Assembly (NCBI GenBank): GCA_016215605.1
Contig: JACRJB010000020.1
Coordinates: 1 to 47,490, forward strand
Origin: Rhodopseudomonas palustris
Lineage (GTDB): Bacteria > Pseudomonadota > Alphaproteobacteria > Rhizobiales > Xanthobacteraceae
Reading direction: 5' to 3'
DNA: 47,490 bases
In this document: piece by piece, positions 25,731 through 34,309 of the stretch
Layout of the letters: every line of letters starts with the position of its first letter
How positions within the stretch are numbered: position 1 is the stretch's first letter
Program-made: the position numbers and the translations under genes
Notes under the pieces: model-generated
What the model saw: the letters and a program-made list of their open reading frames with translations, nothing else
What the model was told of the DNA's origin: nothing
The model's database searches: none

Positions 25731-26141
25731 CTACGCCGTGGCGTCGAGCAGCGCTTTGCTCATGTCGCGGTCGGCCTTCAGCGTCGCCAGATTCGCCGTG
25801 TAGCTGTATTTCGCGACCAACTGGCCGATCAGCTCCTGCGCCAGATCGACATTCGGCGCCGCCACCAGGCCGTCCTGGTTGGCGAACGGCGCTTGCGGAT
25901 CGGAGATCGCAACGGTCGAAGGCGACGTCGTGGTGACGCTGGTCTGCGTGCCGCCGCCGGCCGCGGCGGTCTGATTGACCTGCAGCGGCTTGTAGGCCTG
26001 CGGCGCGCCGGCCGGCACGGAGCCGCCGGCGGCCGGCAGCGCGCCGGTGGATTGCTGATTGGCGACATTGCTGGCGGAGACTTCGATCCGCCGGGTCGCG
26101 GCATTCAGGCCGGAGACGGCGATCGAGGAAATGCTGGACAT
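25731..26141 (-). CDS. Orphan flagellar basal-body rod-like protein (FlgC-like)
   Basis: A 136-residue protein with the N-terminal rod signature SSISSIAVSGLNAATRRIEVSASNVANQ and a C-terminal segment (VAAPNVDLAQELIGQLVAKYSYTANLATLKADRDMSKALLDATA) matching FlgC/FlgE-type rod and hook proteins. The middle is a low-complexity Pro/Ala/Gly/Thr stretch. The ends of such proteins form the coiled-coil core of the flagellar rod. No other flagellar gene is nearby, which is unusual, and the usual TPGYK motif after NVAN is replaced by QQSTGALP. It could be a duplicated rod protein that has diverged in function. Confidence 0.65.
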   Translation of the reverse strand: MSSISSIAVSGLNAATRRIEVSASNVANQQSTGALPAAGGSVPAGAPQAYKPLQVNQTAAAGGGTQTSVTTTSPSTVAISDPQAPFANQDGLVAAPNVDLAQELIGQLVAKYSYTANLATLKADRDMSKALLDATA

Positions 26142-26265
26142 GGCGCGCTCACGGCGGTGGAAACCGTCGCAAGTCTAACGCCCGCACCGCGGAACGATCC
26201 GTTCACCGCACCCCGACAATCCGAGCGATCCCGTTAAGTCCTCGTCAGCCATCGCGCCGCGGCGG

Positions 26266-27186
26266 TCAGGCCGCGCCGGTGGCGGCCGTCCCGTTCGCCG
26301 TCGTCGTCGCCTGCGGGCGGCGGCGCAGCTTGCGGCGCGACCACAGCAGCAGGCCGGTGATCAGCAATCCGAACAGCACGACCGACACGATGACGTTGAG
26401 CAGCCCGGAGATCAGGGCCGACCAGTTGCCCTCGTGCAGCAGCCGCGGCCAGTTGCGGGCCAGCGGCGTCACGCCGTCCGCGGTGAAGCTGTAGGCGCGC
26501 AGTTCGCCGCCTTCGTAGAGTCGCGCCATCATCCGCCCGCCGCGATTGGCGATCATCGACAGATGCGCGACGTCGTGCGATTGCGCGATCGTCCGCACCG
26601 CGTCGGCGAGCGGCAGCGGCGCCCTCGTCGCGGCCGGCGGCGGGCCGCTCAACGTCAGGCCGAACGCCATGAACAGCCCGGTGATCGGGCTCAGCAGCAG
26701 CAGCGGCAGCGTGAACCAGGCGGCGCCCTTGTGCCAGCCGGCGAGGCTGTTGCGCAGCCGCGGCAGGCCCATCAGGATGCCGATGATCATGATCACCACC
26801 ATGGCGATGGTCGAGCCGATCACCAGCCAGTCGTAGCCGAGCAGGTGCTCGTGGGTGCGCCGCGCCCACAGCAGCACGTCGCCGACCGGATCGGACGCCG
26901 TCGCCGCCTCGCCGGTCGCAAGGTCGATCGTCGGCGCATTGACGCCCATCAGCCGCATCTGCCGGCCGCTGGCATTGATGGCGAAGCCGCGCGCCTTTCC
27001 GGCCGGATCGTAACGCTGCAGCAGGCCGACGATCCGATCGGCGTCGACCATGCCGGCGGGCAGGCCGCGGCTCTGCAGGATCGGCTCGACCGACAGGATC
27101 AGCCCGGTGAAGATGATCGCGATCAGCGGCAGCGCGAACACCAGCGTGGTCCAGCGGTGCAGTTTGAGGAGCAGGGCGTTGTTCAT
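26266..27186 (-). CDS. PepSY-associated transmembrane protein
   Basis: A 306-residue inner-membrane protein with about four membrane segments: residues ~12-33 (RWTTLVFALPLIAIIFTGLILS), ~143-166 (VIGSTIAMVVIMIIGILMG), ~185-208 (LPLLLLSPITGLFMAFG) and ~270-290 (VIVSVVLFGLLITGLLLW). The layout (LHRWTT at the start, WARRTHEHLLG before the second helix, PepSY-like periplasmic parts) fits the PepSY_TM group, which is often linked to iron uptake or redox roles. No TonB receptor or cytochrome gene is near, so the role here is open. Confidence 0.7.
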   Translation of the reverse strand: MNNALLLKLHRWTTLVFALPLIAIIFTGLILSVEPILQSRGLPAGMVDADRIVGLLQRYDPAGKARGFAINASGRQMRLMGVNAPTIDLATGEAATASDPVGDVLLWARRTHEHLLGYDWLVIGSTIAMVVIMIIGILMGLPRLRNSLAGWHKGAAWFTLPLLLLSPITGLFMAFGLTLSGPPPAATRAPLPLADAVRTIAQSHDVAHLSMIANRGGRMMARLYEGGELRAYSFTADGVTPLARNWPRLLHEGNWSALISGLLNVIVSVVLFGLLITGLLLWSRRKLRRRPQATTTANGTAATGAA

Positions 27187-27823
27187 CGGGAGTCCAATCG
27201 TCGGCAGGGAAGCAGAGCGCGTTGTAGCGCAGGCAACCTATCGGGTGGCTGACAACCGCCGAACCGCTGGGCGGACGTGCGAAAGCGTCATGGCTCGGAA
27301 AGCGCAGCGGCCGGAGAAGGCGGTGGATGGCCCACGCGCGCTGGCGCACCGCGAATCACTTAGGGGCGCGCCGGGCCTTCCGACGTGCGCTGCGGCGAAT
27401 CATCCGCGTGCATTGGGCGGTTTGTCCGGCATATCACTGACGACGACGGTCGAACTAACTGACAAGACACTCGTTGGCGCCGCCTTTCGCGAAGCCGTCT
27501 CAGTTAGTTGGATGGCGCCGGCAGGTTCCGTCGCGAAGGCCGGTCGAAGATCCGGCCGCAACCTCGCCCGATCCTCGGGGCTCTTCGAAATCCAACGGTC
27601 TGCCAGACTGATAGCCATCGGTATCGGCTCTGGCTCGGGGACTCGCGGCAAGCATCGCTCGCGCGCAGCGCGCGGTTCCGCGTCGAATTTTCGATGCCGT
27701 GACGGCACTTCATGCGCCCGGCATTTAGTCTGATTAAACTTGTGCCTGTTGAAATTCCCGAGTGTTGCTACGATGCTGCAGTTAAGATCGGTATCGTGCA
27801 AATCCAACTGGTATGGAGGTAGT
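27187..27823. other. 637-bp stretch without a convincing gene
   Basis: Between the divergent PepSY gene and the small secreted protein I find no reading frame with a ribosome binding site or recognisable product. It contains the inverted repeat at 27453/27509 and a lower-GC patch around 27720-27820 that should hold the promoter of the gene at 27824. An unannotated small RNA or a decayed gene cannot be excluded. Confidence 0.5.
27453..27509. repeat. Inverted repeat AACTAACTGA / TCAGTTAGTT
   Basis: Perfect 10-bp arms at 27453-27462 and 27500-27509, separated by 37 bases that include GGCGCC and TTTCGCGAA. The arms are AT-richer than their surroundings. As RNA it would fold into a stem with a large loop; as DNA it could be a two-site operator or the footprint of a lost element. 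Confidence 0.6.
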
Positions 27824-28168
27824 ATGCGCTCCTCAACGATGATCCTGCTCGGCTCCGTAGCCCTTGTTGCTGCACTCGCGATCAGCGACCGCGTCGGCGG
27901 CCCCCGTGGGGTGCTGATCGAGCCCGCCGTCGCCGCGACGCCGGTGGCGCCGCCGCCGCCGCCTGCCTTCCGCACCGTGACCTCGTCGTCGTGCTCGGCC
28001 AACGGCTGCCCGACGACCTGCGAAGCCGACGAGGCGCTGATCTCGGCGATCTGCATCGGCTCGACCGGTGCGAAATTCAGCGACAATCTTGTGGTCGAGA
28101 ACGGACAGATCACCGCCAGCTGCGGCCCGTCCTCGACGGCCATCGTGGTGTCCTGCGCCCGCAAGTAA
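27824..28168 (+). CDS. Small secreted protein with six cysteines, function unknown
   Basis: A 114-residue protein preceded by a perfect GGAGGT, so it is well translated. Residues ~6-22 form a signal peptide (MILLGSVALVAALAI). The predicted mature part begins with a Pro-rich linker (PVAPPPPPAF) and ends in a compact domain with six cysteines (SCSANGCPTTC, ICIG, SCGP, SCARK), which would form three disulfides in the periplasm. I do not recognise the family. The next gene lies 81 bp downstream in the same direction. Confidence 0.7.
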   Translation: MRSSTMILLGSVALVAALAISDRVGGPRGVLIEPAVAATPVAPPPPPAFRTVTSSSCSANGCPTTCEADEALISAICIGSTGAKFSDNLVVENGQITASCGPSSTAIVVSCARK

Positions 28169-28249
28169 GCGCCGCCGGCACTTCTCAAAGGAGGGCTGCG
28201 CGGTCGAGCATTCGACGCGGAGCCCTCTGCAGTATCAAGGGTCAAACCG

Positions 28250-28654
28250 ATGCAAAACTGGTTCATCGCACTCGCCGTCGCGGTGCTGATCGTGATCGGC
28301 TTCGCCGCCGGACCGATGTCCGTCGTCGTCGCCTTCCTGTCGTTCTGGGTCACCCTGTACCTGGTCTGGGCCTACGAGCTCGGCTTCAAGGACACCTGGT
28401 CGCGCTACGGCCTCAACCGCGTCAAGCCGCCGTTCTGGGCCGAGGAGAACAAGGCCTGGTTCCTGCCGATCTTCGACGACCGTCTGAAGGTGCTGAAGGC
28501 CGCCGCGGTGTCGCTGCTGATCGTCGCCTTCAGCCTGATGCTGCCGGTGTCGGTGGTGCGGGTCGCGACGCTGATCGTGCTGGCCTGGTACGTCACCGAG
28601 ATCTATCGCGCCCAGAAGAACACAGACCAGCTCGATCGGGCCCGGTTCAACTAA
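28250..28654 (+). CDS. Small integral membrane protein, function unknown
   Basis: A 134-residue protein with hydrophobic stretches at residues ~4-45 (two helices around GPMSVVV) and ~84-118 (VSLLIVAFSLMLPV and VATLIVLAWYVTEIY), flanking a soluble loop (GFKDTWSRYGLNRVKPPFWAEENKAWFLPIFDD). It lies between a secreted Cys-rich protein gene and a phasin gene. No family recognised; the codon usage is that of the neighbours. Confidence 0.65.
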   Translation: MQNWFIALAVAVLIVIGFAAGPMSVVVAFLSFWVTLYLVWAYELGFKDTWSRYGLNRVKPPFWAEENKAWFLPIFDDRLKVLKAAAVSLLIVAFSLMLPVSVVRVATLIVLAWYVTEIYRAQKNTDQLDRARFN

Positions 28655-28668
28655 GCCTCCCGGCTGCA

Positions 28669-28734
28669 CACGGCCGCGACCGCCGCTCCGGCGGCGCGGC
28701 CGTGATTGCGAAGGGCTCGCCCGCCCGGGCGAGC
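28669..28734. terminator. Two hairpins after the small membrane protein gene
   Basis: CACGGCCGCG (28669-28678) pairs with CGCGGCCGTG (28695-28704), with CGCC/GGCG-type pairing inside. Ten bases later GCTCGCCC (28715-28722) pairs perfectly with GGGCGAGC (28727-28734) around a GCCC loop. The tandem lies 14 bp after the stop codon and probably ends transcription; no T-run is seen. Confidence 0.5.
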
Positions 28735-28898
28735 GTCGCCGTTGTGCGCGCTCTCGGATGATGCGGCGCGAGCCGGACGCAGCGCACGCTTTCGATTAGC
28801 CATTTTTTCAAACGGTCTTCGCCGCCACTGGACGGCGCGGGCGATTTGGTCATCAATAGATCGATTGCAACGGCGCTTGCTGCTCGAGGAGATTGCGA

Positions 28899-29240
28899 AT
28901 GGCGGACAAGAACTCATCCGACGTCATCCTGACCATGATGTCGAAGAACCTCGAGCAGGCGCGCGGCGCGATGAACAACTATCTGCAGTTCATCGAGAAG
29001 AGCCTGTCGGTGTCGCCGATGGGGACCAGCACCCAGGCCAACGCGCTGAAGGGCTATGTCGAGCGCAACGTCCAGGCGACCTTCGACTTCTCCGAGCAGC
29101 TGCTGCACGCCAAGGATTTCCAGGACGTCGTCCGGATCCAGACCGAGTTTCTGCAGACCCAGTTTCGGGTCCTGACCGATCAGGCCAAGGACGTGGTCGA
29201 GATGACCAAGCCGACGGTGATCGTTCCGCGAGACGGCTAG
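28899..29240 (+). CDS. Phasin family protein
   Basis: A 113-residue amphipathic helical protein without signal peptide, rich in Gln/Phe heptads (NLEQARGAMNNYLQFIEKSL, ATFDFSEQLLHAKDFQDVVRIQTEFLQTQFRVLTDQAKDV). The segment AKDFQDVVRIQTEFLQTQ is the hallmark of phasins, proteins that coat polyhydroxyalkanoate granules. The ATG is set by GAGGAG. It is shorter than many alphaproteobacterial phasins but within the range of the small forms. No PHA synthase gene lies in the window. Confidence 0.8.
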   Translation: MADKNSSDVILTMMSKNLEQARGAMNNYLQFIEKSLSVSPMGTSTQANALKGYVERNVQATFDFSEQLLHAKDFQDVVRIQTEFLQTQFRVLTDQAKDVVEMTKPTVIVPRDG

Positions 29241-29351
29241 TCCGGATCGTCTGTCTCCAATTTGCTTGCCCGGGGGCGCGCCGGGAACTAAACCGGCCGC
29301 GCCCGACTTGCCGAGACTCCGGCAGGTCGTTCACGCATTTGGACAGGCGCC

Positions 29352-29573
29352 ATGTTGAAATCCGTTCTTTCAGTCGTTTCGCTGCTGCTGCTGGTATCAG
29401 CCGCGCAGGCGCAGCAATCCGGCCGTCCCGATCCGGGATGCGGGCGCGACGTCTCGCGCTTCTGCCGCGCGGTAATGGACCAGGGCGACGGCGTCATCCT
29501 CGCCTGCCTGAAGCAGCACCGTGCGAAGCTCAGCAAGACCTGCGCCAAGGTGCTGACGGACAACGGCCAGTAA
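29352..29573 (+). CDS. Small secreted cysteine-rich-repeat protein
   Basis: A 73-residue protein: signal peptide MLKSVLSVVSLLLLVSAAQA (residues 1-20), then one Cys-rich repeat, with cysteines in GCGRD, RFCRAV, ACLKQH and TCAKVL. This spacing matches a single unit of the Golgi GLG1/Cys-rich FGF-receptor repeat, also found in small alphaproteobacterial periplasmic proteins. Two disulfides are likely. Function unknown. It ends 9 bp before the convergent MFS gene stop. Confidence 0.7.
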   Translation: MLKSVLSVVSLLLLVSAAQAQQSGRPDPGCGRDVSRFCRAVMDQGDGVILACLKQHRAKLSKTCAKVLTDNGQ

Positions 29574-29582
29574 CGGCTTCGT

Positions 29583-31274
29583 TCAGGTCGAGCCGCCGCT
29601 GACTCCGGCGACCGGCAGCACGTCGGTGCCTGTGGCGCGATCCGGCGAGTCTTCTTTCCACCGCACCGATCCGAACGGCCGTTCCAGCATCCGGCGAACC
29701 CGCACCGGGTCGGCGCCGCGATGGAACGCGATCGCGCGCTGATGCAGCGTACGATCGTCCTGGGTCGAACGGTTGCGCTGCCGCAGATAGTCCAGCCAGG
29801 TCGGGCAGTGATAGCGCTCGGTCCACAGCTCCGGATCGGCGATGTCGCGCGCGATCGACCAGCCATAGGCGCCGTTGCGCTGGCGGCTGAGCTGGACCTG
29901 CTGCATCACGCCGTGAAACGCCCGCGCGTCGTCGGGATCGATGCGGTAGTCGATTTCGATCACCACCGGTCCGCTGCGCGGCGTCAGCGCCAGCTTCACT
30001 TCCGGGTCGGCCAGCAGATCGGCGTCCTCGATCTGGGTGCCGACCGACGGCATCCGCAGGAACAGCCCGAACAGCGGCGAGACCAGCATCGCGGCGGACG
30101 AGATCAGCATCGACGGCGCGACCCCGGACAGATCGGCGACGTGGCCCCAGATCCAGCTGCCGATCGCGACGCCGCCGGCGATCGAGGCTTGAAACGCCGC
30201 CAGCGATCGGCCCGCCACCCAGCGCGGCGCCGACAGCTGCACGCCGATGTTGAACAGCGCGATCGCCAGCATCCAAACCGCGCCGGCGATCACCAGCGCG
30301 GCGGCGGTGAGCAGCGACGAGCGGCTCAGCGCGATCGCCGCCATCGCCACGCCCATGATCAGCGCGCAGCCGCGGATCGCGGCCTCGCTGCTCAGCCGCT
30401 CGCGCACCGGCCCGACATTGAGCGCGCCGATCACCGCGCCGACGCCGAACGCGCCGAGCAGGATGCCGTAGGTCTCGGCGCCGCTCTTCAGCACGTCGCG
30501 CGCCACCAGCGGCATCAGCGCCAGCACCGACGAGCCGGCGATGCCGGTGATCAGCGTTCGCGTCAGCACGATCCGGATCGACGGCGAGTTGGCGATGTAG
30601 CGCACGCCGGAGACGATCGCGCGGTTCATCCGCTCCGGCGGCAGCCGCGGCGGCTCGCTGACCCGCCGCCACAGGAACAGCACCACCAGCAGCGGCAGAT
30701 ACAGCACCGCGTTGGCGGCGAAGGCCGCGACCGCGCCGGCGGTCGCCACCACGATGCCGCCGACCGCCGGGCCGAAGCTGCGCGCGATGTTGTAGCTGAT
30801 GCCGTTCAGCGTCACCGCCGCCGGCAGCGCCTGGCTCGGCACCTGCTCGCTGACCGAGGCCTGCCAGGCCGGGCCGAACAGCGCCATGCCGGTGCCGACG
30901 ATGAAGCAGAAGCCGAGCAGGATCTCCGGCGTCACCAGGCCGAGATGCGCCAGCACCGCCAGCACCGTCGACCCGCCGAGGCCGAGCGTCAGCGACGCCA
31001 GCGCCACGATCCGGCGGTCGTACATGTCGGCGATCGCGCCGGCCGGCATCGCCACCAGCATGATCGGCAGCATCAGGGCGGTCTGCACCAGCGCCACCTT
31101 GTCGGCGGAGGACGTCATCTGGGTCATCGCCCAGGCGGCGCCGACGCCGTTGATCATCAGGCCGAGATTCGACAACAGGCTCGCCAGCCAGATCCGCCGG
31201 AACAGCGCATAGCGCAACGGCGCCGCGACGCCGCCGGGGGAAAACGCGCCTCGCTTCGATCTGGCTGTCATCAA
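29583..31274 (-). CDS. MFS transporter of the MFS_3 (EntS-like) family with C-terminal soluble domain
   Basis: A 563-residue protein. Residues ~1-410 form a 12-helix MFS domain (FRRIWLASLLSNLGLMINGVGAAWAM at the start, AGAIADMYDRR in the first cytoplasmic loop, NGISYNIARSFGPAVGGI). The last ~140 residues form a soluble domain (VVIEIDYRIDPDDARAFHGVM...WLDYLRQRNR...RGADPVRVRRMLERPFG) that is typical of this family. The ATGATG start follows AAAGGG. Likely an inner-membrane exporter; substrate unknown. It diverges from the Tat-exported hydrolase across 160 bp. Confidence 0.82.
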   Translation of the reverse strand: MMTARSKRGAFSPGGVAAPLRYALFRRIWLASLLSNLGLMINGVGAAWAMTQMTSSADKVALVQTALMLPIMLVAMPAGAIADMYDRRIVALASLTLGLGGSTVLAVLAHLGLVTPEILLGFCFIVGTGMALFGPAWQASVSEQVPSQALPAAVTLNGISYNIARSFGPAVGGIVVATAGAVAAFAANAVLYLPLLVVLFLWRRVSEPPRLPPERMNRAIVSGVRYIANSPSIRIVLTRTLITGIAGSSVLALMPLVARDVLKSGAETYGILLGAFGVGAVIGALNVGPVRERLSSEAAIRGCALIMGVAMAAIALSRSSLLTAAALVIAGAVWMLAIALFNIGVQLSAPRWVAGRSLAAFQASIAGGVAIGSWIWGHVADLSGVAPSMLISSAAMLVSPLFGLFLRMPSVGTQIEDADLLADPEVKLALTPRSGPVVIEIDYRIDPDDARAFHGVMQQVQLSRQRNGAYGWSIARDIADPELWTERYHCPTWLDYLRQRNRSTQDDRTLHQRAIAFHRGADPVRVRRMLERPFGSVRWKEDSPDRATGTDVLPVAGVSGGST

Positions 31275-31375
31275 AGCCCTTTCCTTGGGACGTTATCCTC
31301 GCGGCGCCTTGCGCCGAGTCCCGGCGCTTTGGTGCAGTGATGCCTGCGATCCTCCGGGCCTGTCCAGTACCAAAC

Positions 31376-31393
31376 GGTCCCTTGAACGGGACC
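31376..31393. promoter_or_regulatory. Palindrome GGTCCC-N6-GGGACC in the MFS/hydrolase divergent region
   Basis: GGTCCC (31376-31381) and GGGACC (31388-31393) flank TTGAAC, 41 bp before the hydrolase start codon and about 100 bp from the MFS start. Symmetry and position suggest an operator, or a leader hairpin. No regulator gene is adjacent. Confidence 0.35.
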
Positions 31394-31434
31394 AAGCGCC
31401 TGCTACGGTTCGGAAAATCAGGGAGGAGACCGAC

Positions 31435-32808
31435 GTGCAAACCACCAGGCGCAGCCTTTTGAAGGGATTGGGGGCGCTGCCTCTGCTGTTCAGTGGCCCG
31501 ACGCTGCAGGCTTTCGCGCAGGGTGGCGCGGCGTCGGCGGCGGAAACCGCGGTTCCGCCGATCCTGTTCGTGCACGGCAATGGCGACCACGCCGCGCTGT
31601 GGATCACGCAAATCTGGCGGATGGAATCCAACGGCATCGCCCGGCCGCGGCTGGCGGCGCTGAACTTCACCGATCCGCAGGCGCGCAACGACGACACCGT
31701 GGCGCAGCCCGACCGCTCCTCGACCGAGGACCAGCGCCGCGAACTCGCCGCCGCGGTCGCCGAGCTGAAACGCCGCACCGGGGCCGCGAAGGTCGCGCTG
31801 GTCGCCAGTTCGCGCGGCGGCAACGCGGTGCGCAGCTTCATCAAGGCCGGCGGCGCCGCCGACGTCTCGCACGCCGTGCTGTGCGGCACGCCCAATCACG
31901 GCGTCTATGCCTGGGACGTCGGCCTCGGCAACGAATTCAACGGCAAGGGCCCGTTCCTGCGCGGGCTCAACGAGGGCGAGTCGGAAGTGACGCCCGGCGT
32001 GGCGTTCCTGACCCTGCGCAGCGACGGCCTCGACAAATACGCCCAGGCCGACGGCCGCTTCGTCGGCAAGCCGGGCACGCCGACCGGCGTCACGGTGGAG
32101 GGACCCGAGCTGCGCGGCGCCACCAATCTGGTGCTCGGCGCGCTCGATCACCGCGAGGTGGCGTTCCATCCCCGCTCCTTCCGCGAGATCTACAAATTCA
32201 TCGCCGGCCGCGAGCCGTTGCGGGTCGCGATCGCGCCGGAAGAAACCGTCCGGCTCAGCGGCCTGGTCACCGCCACGCCGGGCGGCGTGCCGACCAACCG
32301 CCCGGTCGCGGACGCGACCGTCGAGGTGTTTCGCGTCGCGCCGGATAGCGGCGAGCGGATCGGCGCGGCGCTGTACAGCGGCAAGACCGGCGCCGACGGC
32401 CGCTGGGGGCCGGTCGACACCCAGCCGCCCTGGCCGCTGGAATTCGTGCTGAGCCAGCCGGGCGAGATGACGACCCACATCTATCGCTCGCCGTTCCCGC
32501 GCTCCTCCGACGTCGTGCATCTGCGCGCGGCGCGGCCTTCCGCGAAGCCGGAGGCCGATGTCGGCGCGGTGGTGATGCTGTCGCGGCCGCGCGGTTATTT
32601 CGGCCTGCCGCGCGACGTCGTGCTGCTCGACGGCCGCGAGCCGGCCGACGTCAAGCCGGGCGTGCCGACCGATTCGGTGACGACGCTGAAGCTGCCGATG
32701 TCCGAGGCCGGACGTGCGGTGACTAGCCTGTTCAACGAGGAGCGCCTGGTGGCGCGGGCATGGCCGCTGGCGGAGAACCGCGTCACTGTGGCCGAGCTCA
32801 CTTACTGA
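31435..32808 (+). CDS. Tat-exported alpha/beta hydrolase (lipase/esterase-like) with C-terminal beta domain
   Basis: A 457-residue protein starting at GTG with a strong GGGAGGAG upstream. The signal peptide TTRRSLLKGLGALPLLFSG carries the twin-arginine motif, so it is exported folded. The catalytic domain has VHGNGDHAALW (oxyanion region) and VASSRGGNAV, whose first or second Ser occupies the nucleophile elbow (degenerate from GxSxG). Residues ~270-400 form a carboxypeptidase-regulatory-like beta domain (LSGLVTATPGGVPTNRPVADATVEVFR). Substrate unknown. A cytochrome P450 gene follows 71 bp later. Confidence 0.72.
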   Translation: MQTTRRSLLKGLGALPLLFSGPTLQAFAQGGAASAAETAVPPILFVHGNGDHAALWITQIWRMESNGIARPRLAALNFTDPQARNDDTVAQPDRSSTEDQRRELAAAVAELKRRTGAAKVALVASSRGGNAVRSFIKAGGAADVSHAVLCGTPNHGVYAWDVGLGNEFNGKGPFLRGLNEGESEVTPGVAFLTLRSDGLDKYAQADGRFVGKPGTPTGVTVEGPELRGATNLVLGALDHREVAFHPRSFREIYKFIAGREPLRVAIAPEETVRLSGLVTATPGGVPTNRPVADATVEVFRVAPDSGERIGAALYSGKTGADGRWGPVDTQPPWPLEFVLSQPGEMTTHIYRSPFPRSSDVVHLRAARPSAKPEADVGAVVMLSRPRGYFGLPRDVVLLDGREPADVKPGVPTDSVTTLKLPMSEAGRAVTSLFNEERLVARAWPLAENRVTVAELTY

Positions 32809-32879
32809 ACAGGCCTTTCGGGCGCCCGGATTGCACCCTACCTTCCGGGGCGGGGTGGAACCGGGCCAGGGAGCGTCAC

Positions 32880-34268
32880 GTGAGTATCGCCGAAGCCTAC
32901 GACATCACCGAACCGCGGACGCCGCTGGTGCCGCCGACGCCGCCGCGCGCGCCGGACGACATGACGGCGCTCGGCCGGCTGGCGGCGCTGCGCACCAATG
33001 CGATCGCCACCTGGGGCGCGCGGGCCTATCAGGACGACCTCGTCAAGGGCCGGTTCTTCAATCACGCCAGCTACATCCTCAACACGCCGGAGGCGATCCG
33101 GCATGTGCTGGTCGACAATTACGAGAACTACACCCGGACCGTGACCGGCATCCGCGTGCTGCGGCCGATCCTCGGCCAGGGCCTGCTGCTCGCCGAAGGC
33201 CGCGCCTGGAAGCATCAGCGCCGCACGCTGGCGCCGGCCTTCACGCCGCGCGCGGTCGGCACGCTGGTGCCGCACATGATCTCGGCGACCGAAGAAGCCG
33301 TCGCCGAGCTGCAGGCCGGCGCCGGCGCGCCGGTCGATCTGCGCGAAGCGATGCAGCGTCTCGCGCTGGAGATCGCCGGCCGGACGATGTTCTCGTTCGA
33401 GATGGGCACCCACGGCAAGGCGCTGCGCGATTTCGTCATCGAATACGGCACGACGCTAGCGAGCCCGCGCTTCCTCGATCTGCTGCTGCCGCTCGGCTGG
33501 CCCAGCCCACGGGACATTTCGCGCGCGTTCTTCCGCAAGCGCTGGACGCGGTTCGTCGGCGAACTGATCGCCGCACGCCGCGCCGCCGGCAAGAGCGACA
33601 GCGCGCCGCCGCGCGATCTGTTCGAGCTGATGCTCGCGGCGCGCGATCCGGAGACCGGCGAAGCGTTCTCCGACGATCAGCTCGGCGACCAGGTCGCGAC
33701 CATGATCCTCGCCGGCCACGAGACCACCGCGACCGCGCTGTTCTGGGCGCTGTATCTGCTGGCGCTCGATCCGCGCACCCAGGACGACGTCGCGGGCGAA
33801 GTCCGCGGCGCCGGCGGCGGCGACACGCCGGCGATCGAACGTCTGCCGTTCACCCGCGCGGTGCTCGACGAAACGCTGCGGCTGTATCCGCCGGCGTTCC
33901 TGATCGCCCGTGAGGCGGCCGGGCCCGACAGCGTCGCCGGCCAATCCATCCGCCGGCAGGACGTGATCCTGATCGCGCCGTGGCTGCTGCATCGGCATGA
34001 GAAGCTGTGGGACAATCCGTCGGCCTTCATGCCGGCGCGGTTCATGCCCGGCGCGCCGCCGCCGGACCGGTTCGCCTATCTGCCGTTCGGCGTCGGCCCG
34101 CGGATCTGCATCGGCGCGCATTTCGCGCTGGTCGAGGCGACGCTGGCGCTGGCCCGCATCGTCGGCGCCTTCCGGATCGAACTGATCGACCGCGACCCGG
34201 TGCTGCCGATCGGCATCGTCACCACCCAGCCGGAGCGCTCACCGATGTTCCGGCTGACCCGCCGCTGA
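32880..34268 (+). CDS. Cytochrome P450
   Basis: A 462-residue soluble heme monooxygenase. The I-helix motif AGHETT is at residues 278-283, the ExxR motif in DETLRLYPPAF, and the heme loop FGVGPRICIGAHF places the thiolate ligand at Cys410. The GTG start follows AGGGAG. Motifs such as EGRAWKHQRRTLAPAFTPR and ETLRLYPP resemble the fatty-acid/alkane-type P450 branch rather than camphor-type. No ferredoxin partner is adjacent. It sits between the Tat hydrolase and a nucleotidyl cyclase gene. Confidence 0.88.
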   Translation: MSIAEAYDITEPRTPLVPPTPPRAPDDMTALGRLAALRTNAIATWGARAYQDDLVKGRFFNHASYILNTPEAIRHVLVDNYENYTRTVTGIRVLRPILGQGLLLAEGRAWKHQRRTLAPAFTPRAVGTLVPHMISATEEAVAELQAGAGAPVDLREAMQRLALEIAGRTMFSFEMGTHGKALRDFVIEYGTTLASPRFLDLLLPLGWPSPRDISRAFFRKRWTRFVGELIAARRAAGKSDSAPPRDLFELMLAARDPETGEAFSDDQLGDQVATMILAGHETTATALFWALYLLALDPRTQDDVAGEVRGAGGGDTPAIERLPFTRAVLDETLRLYPPAFLIAREAAGPDSVAGQSIRRQDVILIAPWLLHRHEKLWDNPSAFMPARFMPGAPPPDRFAYLPFGVGPRICIGAHFALVEATLALARIVGAFRIELIDRDPVLPIGIVTTQPERSPMFRLTRR

Positions 34269-34309
34269 TCAAGCAGGAGTCACTTGGCCGCGGTCGCGGC
34301 CTCACCTAC

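Noticed and set aside
29530-32520. 996-codon minus-strand open frame over the MFS and hydrolase genes
   Set aside because: Composition is that of a frame shadow, and it runs through two well-supported genes on opposite strands.
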